Shown here piece by piece: positions 59,044-64,000 of a DNA stretch of 64,000 nucleotides (position 1 is its first letter; each line of letters begins with the position of its first letter). The DNA lies in the NCBI GenBank assembly GCA_035544895.1, contig DASZZM010000056.1, forward strand, positions 76,679 through 140,678, in the 5' to 3' direction. Made by a program: the position numbers and the translations under genes. The notes under the pieces were generated by a model. It saw nothing but the letters and a program-made list of their open reading frames with translations, had not been told where the DNA came from and made no database searches. The DNA is from JASLEW01 sp035544895. GTDB taxonomy: Bacteria; Acidobacteriota; Thermoanaerobaculia; Multivoradales; UBA5704.

Positions 59044-59802
59044 ATGGCGGGCGCCTTGGCGATGTTCCTCTACGGCTTCCATCCGGTCCGCGAAGCGTTG
59101 CGCCACCGGCCGCACGAGGTGAAACGCGTGCTGGTGAGCTCGGTGCGCCAGGGGAGGCGGCGCGAGGAGGTAGAGGAGCTGTGCCGCCGCCACGGCGTCG
59201 TCCTGGAGGCGGTGCCGGAACGGATGCTCTCGCAGGTTGCGGGTCCTGCTCACAACGGCATGGCGGCCGAGGTGCGGGAGCGGGTCGAGAAGCCGGTCGG
59301 CGGGACGGGGGAGGCATCGGCCCAGGCCGGAGCGGCGGCAGAGAGCGATCCCGACCTCGTGGTGCTGCTCGAGGACGTGCAGGACCCGCGCAACCTGGGG
59401 GCGGTCCTGCGCGTCTGCGAGGGGGCGGGTGTCGGCCGGGTGCTCATCCGCGACCGCGGCTCGGCGCCGATCACGCCCACCGTGATCAAGGCCTCGGCCG
59501 GGGCGAGCGAATGGCTGGCCATCCAGCGCATCCCCAACACCGCGGCGGCGCTCGAGCGCCTCAAACGGGAAGGCTACTGGGTCTACGGCACCGACCCGGT
59601 GGGACAGCCGCCCTGGGAAATCGACCTGAAGGGCAAGGTCGTCCTCTGCCTGGGCGGCGAGGAGCGCGGCCTGCGCGCCCTGACCCGCCGCCTCTGCGAC
59701 GCCACCATCGGCCTGCCCATGCGCGGCCGGGTCGGCTCCCTCAACCTGGCGACCGCGGCCGCGGCGGTCCTCTACGAAGCCCTGCGCCAGCGCGGGAGAT
59801 GA
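59044..59802 (+). CDS. rlmB: 23S rRNA 2'-O-ribose methyltransferase (RlmB/SpoU family)
   Basis: 252 residues. The N-terminal substrate domain MFLYGFHPVREALRHRPHEVKRVLV is followed by a low-complexity linker and the knotted SPOUT domain: EDVQDPRNLGAVLRVCEGAG, VVLCLGGEERGL and IGLPMRGRVGSLNLATAAAAVLYEA. It methylates a ribose in the peptidyl-transferase region (G2251 in E. coli) or a tRNA; RlmB is the best guess. A tRNA gene follows 160 bases downstream. Confidence 0.9.
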   Translation: MAGALAMFLYGFHPVREALRHRPHEVKRVLVSSVRQGRRREEVEELCRRHGVVLEAVPERMLSQVAGPAHNGMAAEVRERVEKPVGGTGEASAQAGAAAESDPDLVVLLEDVQDPRNLGAVLRVCEGAGVGRVLIRDRGSAPITPTVIKASAGASEWLAIQRIPNTAAALERLKREGYWVYGTDPVGQPPWEIDLKGKVVLCLGGEERGLRALTRRLCDATIGLPMRGRVGSLNLATAAAAVLYEALRQRGR

Positions 59803-59876
59803 CAGGGCCCGGCCGGGAGGAGCCGGACAGCGTGAACGGCCGCCCGGCGGGAGGCAGGTCACTTGAGCGGCGCAAC

Positions 59877-59905
59877 TTGCCAGCCTCCAGCCAGGAGGCT
59901 AGACT
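59877..59905 (+). promoter_or_regulatory. Promoter of tRNA-Thr
   Basis: TTGCCA (59877-59882), 17 bases, TAGACT (59900-59905). A transcript would start near 59912, about 50 bases before the mature tRNA. Confidence 0.6.
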
Positions 59906-59963
59906 GCAATCGCTCCTTGCCAGGAGCCCGTCCAACCGATGCCTCCTGCGGCAACTCCTCTAC

Positions 59964-60038
59964 GCCGGCATAGCTCAGCGGTAGAGCTACAGTCTTGTAA
60001 ACTGTAGGTCCCCGGTTCGATTCCGGGTGCCGGCTCCA
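59964..60038 (+). tRNA. trnT: tRNA-Thr (anticodon UGU)
   Basis: The acceptor stem GCCGGCA pairs with TGCCGGC, the D arm GCTC/GAGC closes, the anticodon stem ACAGT/ACTGT holds the loop CTTGTAA with anticodon TGT (59996-59998), and the T arm is CCCGG/CCGGG with TTCGATT. The CCA end is encoded (60036-60038). It reads ACN codons (ACA). Downstream lies a decayed integrated island, so this tRNA may be its attachment site. Confidence 0.95.
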
Positions 60039-60087
60039 GTAGAATCAATAACTTACAGTCAGCGAACAGGAGTCACCCAGGCCGATT

Positions 60088-60109
60088 GTGGCGTATTTGT
60101 GACGTATTT
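60088..60109. repeat. Tandem 11-bp direct repeat just downstream of tRNA-Thr
   Basis: GTGGCGTATTT is followed at once by GTGACGTATTT. The stretch is A+T-rich compared with its surroundings and lies 50 bases after the tRNA, a place where integrase arm-type sites are often found. Confidence 0.4.
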
Positions 60110-60170
60110 TTCACGCGGTAACGCCCTGTCAACGCCTCGGCGCCCCAGGATCGATGCGGCCCGCGCCAAT

Positions 60171-60440
60171 TCACTCCCTCTTCCGTTTCGCGAGTTCGTC
60201 CCGCAGCTCCTTCCGCTTCTCCTCCAGCCGGGAGAGGGCGTGGTCCCGCAGGGCAAAGGGAAGCCCGCCGCACATCGGACCGAACCAGGCACCCGCACCA
60301 TAGCCGGCGACGACGCCCGGGTAGCCGATGTCCAGCGCGGCGTCGAGGTCCGCCAACACGTTCCGAGCCTCTGGGGCGTGCCGTCTCCCGTCCTGGCCCT
60401 CGGCGTCCTCGGCGCGGCGGCTGAACCGTGTCTTCGCCAA
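60171..60440 (-). CDS. Small hypothetical protein, 89 aa
   Basis: The central part (DIGYPGVVAGYGAGAWFGPMCGG) is Gly-rich and moderately hydrophobic; the C-terminus is a charged helix (LSRLEEKRKELRDELAKRKRE). No family is recognised. It lies in the decayed island and may not be expressed. Confidence 0.35.
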   Translation of the reverse strand: MAKTRFSRRAEDAEGQDGRRHAPEARNVLADLDAALDIGYPGVVAGYGAGAWFGPMCGGLPFALRDHALSRLEEKRKELRDELAKRKRE

Positions 60441-60596
60441 CAGTGGCTTGAGCGGCGGCAGCAGCTCCGCGAAGTAGCAAAATCTCTTAGTCGGGGAGCT
60501 TGATCGGCGTCAGGGCGGCGGAACCGTTCCGCGGTCCACCCCGCTTGCCGCGTACAGAGGGATCGGTCAGGTGGTCAAGCCGGGCGGCACGCCTTC

Positions 60597-61109
60597 TTAG
60601 ATGCCCTGTCGCCGCCGCCTCAGCAATCTGAGGGCATCCACCAAGAGATCATGTGTCAGCTCGATCCACAGAGCACCCGCACGTAACTCCCGCCGCACGA
60701 TGTTTGAGGTCGTCAGTAGATCGACGACCTCATTAGGAATCCCGCCACTCTGCCCTTGTTCGAAGAGGACGGATGCGCGTGTACCTGCGGGCGTCACGAG
60801 AGTCTCCTCGAGCCGGATACAAAGCTCGGTCACTCCCGCCGACGTCAGACGCGCAGCTCGTTCGATGGTCTCCTCAAGGTACCTGGCCAGAATCCCGGTC
60901 GTTCCTCCAAGTTTGTGTAAAAGAGAGCGGGAGATCAAAGTCCCGTCGCTCGCCTGCCACACGAGAGCGCAGGCCACTTGGAGCTGAGCTGATGGCTGCC
61001 GGCCTTGGGCCGCAAGGGTCTTGAAGAGCAGGTCGTCATAGCTCGTAGTGAGGTAAATTCGGATGGGAAGAGCGGCCAATCGACGATAGATTTCTCCGGG
61101 CTCCGCCAA
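60597..61109 (-). pseudogene. Internally deleted SIR2/STAND-type defence gene remnant
   Basis: 170 residues joining two unrelated pieces. The first 40 read RRLAALPIRIYLTTSYDDLLFKTL, like SIR2-type effector domains. From about residue 43 the text follows the C-terminal part of STAND NTPases (LQVACALVWQASD, GTTGILARYLEETIERAA, then WIELTHDLLVDALRLL). The P-loop NTPase between them is missing, consistent with an in-frame deletion in an Avs-like antiphage protein. Without effector start and NTPase it is very likely inactive. The first codon is TTG; sequence upstream is broken. Confidence 0.55.
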
Positions 61110-61459
61110 GACGCTACGCCTCTTCTAGCGCCAGTAGGCCGCCATCGTACAGGGACTGCAGTAGACTGGCCCCCGCCTTTTCGGGGAGGAGCACTTGCCC
61201 CCGGCAAAACTCCCTCGTCTCACTTTGCCATTCGCCTTCTGCATGCTTGCCGCCGGGCGGCGGTAGATTGTAGGAATGGCGTGCGGTTCGTGAGTCGTTC
61301 GCGAAGCGGCGGCAACCCTTCCGCCGCTTCCCGCACCGCCGCGTCGGCGCCACTGCGATGCCCCGCCGGCCGCCACCTGCAATCGCCAAAGTATCCCACC
61401 AGGATGCGCCCACGCCGGCAGGCGCCGAGCGGGGTTGAAGGGGTGCAGGCCAGATCGAC
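61110..61459. other. Gap without a supported gene
   Basis: A minus-strand reading ends REFCRGQVLLPEKAGASLLQSLYDGGLLALEEA at 61114, directly before the SIR2/STAND remnant, and might be part of the same decayed gene. Nothing else is recognisable. Confidence 0.3.
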
Positions 61460-61789
61460 TTACCTGGGACTGCTCTCCTCCAGCCGCTCGTTGAGGCGCG
61501 CGAAGATGGCCTCGAGCTCGCGGCTGCCGTGGAACACTCCGACCAGCTCGATTCCGTCGGGAAGGGGCCGATAGATCAGGGCGTACCGCTTGAAGTTGTA
61601 CCGCCGCAGCTGCGGGTGCAATCCCTCGCAGAGGTGCCCGAGTTCAAAGGGGGAGTGGGCCAGCTTGTGGCACTCCCGCTCCAAGGCATCGATGAATCGT
61701 TCGGCGTTGGATGGGCTGTCTCGGGCGATGTAGAGGCCGATCTCGACGAGGTCATCCTCTGCCGCCGGAAACCTCCTGACGCTCCGCAT
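61460..61789 (-). CDS. RelE/ParE-family toxin
   Basis: 109 residues. RRFPAAEDDLVEIGLYIARDSPSNAERFIDALERE is the two-helix start of the ParE/RelE fold, and LRRYNFKRYALIYRPLPDGIELVGVFHGSRELEAIF the C-terminal sheet with the conserved Arg and His. ParE toxins poison gyrase and RelE toxins cut mRNA; this one is closer to the ParE pattern. It starts 7 bases after the antitoxin stop. Confidence 0.85.
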   Translation of the reverse strand: MRSVRRFPAAEDDLVEIGLYIARDSPSNAERFIDALERECHKLAHSPFELGHLCEGLHPQLRRYNFKRYALIYRPLPDGIELVGVFHGSRELEAIFARLNERLEESSPR

Positions 61790-61796
61790 AAGGTGG

Positions 61797-62060
61797 CTAC
61801 TGCCGCCCTTCCTTGCTCGCCTCCACTTCGGCTCGGATGCGCCGCTTGACCTCGGAGAAGTCCATCGGCGTCGCAGGTCCGCTCGCGAGCCGGCGCTCGA
61901 TCTCGCTCCTGAACGCCTCTGCGCGCGCGTCCAAGGCCCGGTCTTGTTCCTCAAGCGCGCGCAAGGCGGTGGTGATGAGCTCGTCCGCAGAACGGTAGCG
62001 CCCGCTGGCGACTTTGTCCTGTACCAGCCGCTCGAGCTCCGCTGGGAGATGCACGTCCAT
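61797..62060 (-). CDS. ParD-like antitoxin
   Basis: 87 residues. MDVHLPAELERLVQDKVASGRYRSADELITTALRALEEQD is the RHH-type DNA-binding part of ParD-like antitoxins, and the rest is a helical toxin-binding tail. ATG 62060 is preceded by GGAAGG. Forms an operon with the toxin gene. Within the decayed island these two genes look intact, as expected for an addiction module. Confidence 0.85.
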   Translation of the reverse strand: MDVHLPAELERLVQDKVASGRYRSADELITTALRALEEQDRALDARAEAFRSEIERRLASGPATPMDFSEVKRRIRAEVEASKEGRQ

Positions 62061-62325
62061 ACGTGTCTTCCTTCCTTGGCCGCATCGCGGTCTGGTGCAT
62101 GCCACTCGGGCTTGGGTAAGCCAGACCGCACTCTCTAGACTACCATCGATCAGTGGAAGCAGCGCGCCTCAGCGTCCGAGCCCGAGGTCGTCGTCGCGAC
62201 CAAAGCCGCTATCGCGGCAGAGGTGGTGCCCGAAGGCGCGGCCCGACAGGCGAGCGCTCTCTCGAAACACGTAACCGCAAGCCCATGAGGCCCAACCGCC
62301 TCGCCTCCTGGGAGTTCGCGTTTGG

Positions 62326-62375
62326 GACTCGGGCTCGCGGCTCGCCAGGTCATAGATTCCCGTGACACTACCGAA
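62326..62375 (-). pseudogene. Second integrase C-terminal fragment
   Basis: About 46 bases match 62675-62720 with only a few differences and encode GSVTGIYDLASREPE, the tyrosine-recombinase end that contains the catalytic Tyr. Sequence on both sides is unrelated to integrases. It indicates a second decayed integrase in the same site. The rest of 62132-62569 shows nothing else. Confidence 0.6.
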
Positions 62376-62569
62376 GCCTGGGTGCCACGCTAGGAGCGCG
62401 AGCCATTGATCGTTCTTCTCTCGGAACCAACCCTGCCTGGCTTGCATCTCAGCCACAAGACAGGCGAGCGACTACGAACCTTTCACCGTTCATCAAGGTA
62501 CCGGCTTCCATAGGTCGGGCCAGAGGCCAAAACTCAGTAGTATCTCTCGATGATTTACCTCCTGTTGAC

Positions 62570-63310
62570 CTATCCCGCGTACTTCTTTCGAGAACGCGCT
62601 CTGAAGATCGCTAGGACTAACCTTCGAACGATCTCGTCCAGCCTGTTGCCCCAGAGCCGCAGGGCGTGCTCGATCTCGGGCTCGCGGGTCGCCAGGTCAT
62701 AGATCCCCGTAACACTACCGTCGGTGTGGTTCAGTACCAGCTTGATGATCTCGCGCGAGACCAGAAGAGGATGGCGGCCCATGTAGGTTGCCGCCGTGCG
62801 CCGTAGATCGTGAGGCCGCCACTCCGGAAGCGCCGCCGCGGTGCGAAACCGTTTCTTCGCCGTGCTGATCGAGGAGATGGGCAACCCCTCGCACCGTGGG
62901 CTGGCGAAGACCCATGGCCTCCTCCGCTCACCCGCGCCACGCAAGCCAGCAGCTCGCGCGCCTGCGCTCCAAGGTACACCCGGTGTGAGCGCTTGTTCTT
63001 GACGTATTCGCCGGGGAGCATCCACCAGGCGCCCTCGATGTCGGCCCACCGCATCTTGAGCACCTCGTTCTCGCGTTGCGCGGGCAACAGGAGAATGCGG
63101 AAGGCAGCCGAGGTGATCGAGTCTTCCCGATCCCAGATCTCCCACAGGGTGCGGATCTCGGCCTCGGTCAGGACCCTTTGGCGCGGCTGCTCCTCGGTCG
63201 GGCGCCGCAGGCCGGCGACCGGGTTGACCTCGACGATCTCGCGCTCGAGGGCGAAGTTGAAGACCTGCGAGATGACCGCGCGCGTCGATCTGAGCAGCTT
63301 ACGCCCAGAA
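62570..63310 (-). pseudogene. Tyrosine-recombinase integrase, frameshifted and truncated
   Basis: One frame from about 63308 gives SQVFNFALEREIVEVNPVAGL, then LTEAEIRTLWEIWDRE, RILLLPAQRENEVLKMRWADIE (first catalytic Arg) and YVKNKRSHRVYLGAQARELL. Near 62920 the frame shifts, and a second one continues with WRPHDLRRTAATYMGR (His and Arg), LNHTDGSVTGIYDLA (catalytic Tyr) and a C-terminal helix. The N-terminal DNA-binding part is gone. Such P4-type integrases insert at tRNA genes; tRNA-Thr is 2.5 kb away. Confidence 0.8.
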
Positions 63311-63405
63311 GAGAGGCGTGTGTCGCCCGCCGATCGTGAAGCGGCGCAGGGAACTGACTTGCGGACAGCGCCGTCCGGCCGGGAGCCCCAACGGCTAGCG
63401 GCGGG

Positions 63406-63837
63406 TCAGGCGGGACTCTCGGCGAGCAGCTTCTCGATGGTCTCGGCGAGGGCTTTTCCGAGGTCTTCCGATCCGACGAACCCGACGTGACGCAAGCGTA
63501 CCCGTCCGGAGCGGTCGAGGACGAGGAGAGTCGGCAAGCCGTGGGCGCGGAGCGCCTTGGCGGCGCTACCCAAGGTGTCGTAGGCGAGCGGGATGCGGTA
63601 GCCGCGCTTGCGGAAGAACTCGGTAGCTCGCGCCGGCGTATCGCCCGGGTCCTCGGGCGTGTCGCCCCGCGCCACGTCGACGGCATAGAAGACGACCCTG
63701 CGGTTCGCCGCGAACCGCTGGTAGAGGCCTTCGAGCTCGGGCAGCTCGTGTTGGCACGGGACGCACCAGGTTGCCCAGAAATCGATTACCGCGACGCGTC
63801 CGCGGAGCTGTTCCATGGAGACCGTGAGAGCGGTCAC
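63406..63837 (-). CDS. TlpA-like thioredoxin-fold protein
   Basis: 143 residues. VAVIDFWATWCVPCQHELPELEGLY holds the WCVPC redox pair, and HGLPTLLVLDRSGRV the cis-Pro loop. TlpA/ResA-type proteins act on periplasmic disulfides and normally carry a signal peptide; none is seen here, and the first strand of the fold is short, so the start (GTG 63837) may be wrong or the protein truncated. Confidence 0.75.
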   Translation of the reverse strand: MTALTVSMEQLRGRVAVIDFWATWCVPCQHELPELEGLYQRFAANRRVVFYAVDVARGDTPEDPGDTPARATEFFRKRGYRIPLAYDTLGSAAKALRAHGLPTLLVLDRSGRVRLRHVGFVGSEDLGKALAETIEKLLAESPA

Positions 63838-63857
63838 GGTATTTGATGGCGCTTTGG

Positions 63858-64000
63858 TTAAGGTAATTGATGGTCGATCGCCGCAGCGAGGTCTGGCGCG
63901 TGAGCCGCGAGCCTGCGGCGGAGGGACTCGCGGTAGCCGGCCGCGGGCGGATTGGCGAGGATCTCGTCGATAACAGGCAGGTAGTAGTGGAGTGAGCGGA
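63858..64000 (-). CDS. C-terminal end of an unidentified protein (truncated by window end)
   Basis: The minus strand is open from the window edge to a TAA at 63860-63858 and gives RSLHYYLPVIDEILANPPAAGY and then ESLRRRLAAHAPDLAAAIDHQLP. Helical and amphipathic, with ordinary codon usage. No family is recognised from 46 residues. Confidence 0.45.
   Translation of the reverse strand, partial: RSLHYYLPVIDEILANPPAAGYRESLRRRLAAHAPDLAAAIDHQLP

Noticed and set aside
60039..60170. A full attachment-site duplicate of the tRNA-Thr 3' end near the integrase
   Set aside because: No second copy of the TTCGATTCCGGG...CCGGCTCCA sequence was found up to the end of the window.
62132..62325. Plus-strand small open frames in the decayed island
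   Set aside because: Arg-rich translations without motifs or ribosome-binding sites; the region is better explained as integrase decay.

Overview
The window is G+C-rich chromosomal DNA with densely packed genes and many 4-bp start/stop overlaps (ATGA, GTGA, TTGA). The gene run rplM-rpsI-rpsB-tsf-pyrH-frr, the PspA/AAA/ABC operon and the czc-type efflux genes suggest an acidobacterium or close relative (inference; no 16S rRNA is present). No CRISPR array, rRNA or complete insertion sequence was seen.

Layout. 0-7.4 kb: an NlpC/P60 hydrolase, a kinase-like phosphotransferase overlapping an acyl-CoA dehydrogenase (as in 4-hydroxyacyl-CoA catabolism), a zinc alcohol dehydrogenase, an enoyl-CoA hydratase, a DoxX-like protein and an MqsA-like regulator. 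7.4-23.5 kb: a metal-homeostasis block. It has a zinc-type ABC importer (permease, binding protein, outer-membrane protein, but no ATPase), a KdpE/KdpD-like two-component system, and two CzcA-type RND efflux operons that share a promoter-proximal motif. 23.5-24.8 kb: an RHH/PIN toxin-antitoxin pair and a Uma2 protein. 24.9-32.8 kb: a seven-gene operon with PspA, an ABC transporter whose binding protein carries an OmpA domain, and an AAA ATPase. 32.9-38 kb: RlpA, a YfhO-like membrane protein and a methyltransferase. 38-39.4 kb: a visibly A+T-richer three-gene module (RelE-like toxin, XRE regulator, DUF6941-like protein). 39.5-50.3 kb: arginine-centred genes (arginine deiminase, carbamate kinase, ornithine carbamoyltransferase, a capreomycidine-synthase-like PLP enzyme, a CmlA-like diiron hydroxylase, two more PLP enzymes) mixed with remnants of an NRPS, a cyclic-peptide exporter and an argH-like gene. 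50.3-59.8 kb: housekeeping (rdgB, coaE, folD, ubiE; then rplM, rpsI, rpsB, tsf, pyrH, frr, a subclass B3 metallo-beta-lactamase, rlmB). 59.9-63.4 kb: tRNA-Thr followed by a decayed island with integrase remnants, a ParDE pair and an internally deleted SIR2/STAND gene. The window closes with a TlpA-like thioredoxin and a truncated gene.

The most striking signal is a dispersed repeat family. Three long copies lie inside protein-coding genes (an RND permease, a YfhO-like protein and ubiE) without breaking the frame. Two are exactly divisible by three and flanked by TTCTAG-like direct repeats. The copies in the permease and ubiE encode the same peptide in the same frame, much as Rickettsia palindromic elements do. 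Shorter fragments lie between genes, and the element's internal hairpin recurs in tandem just upstream of the ribosomal-protein promoter.
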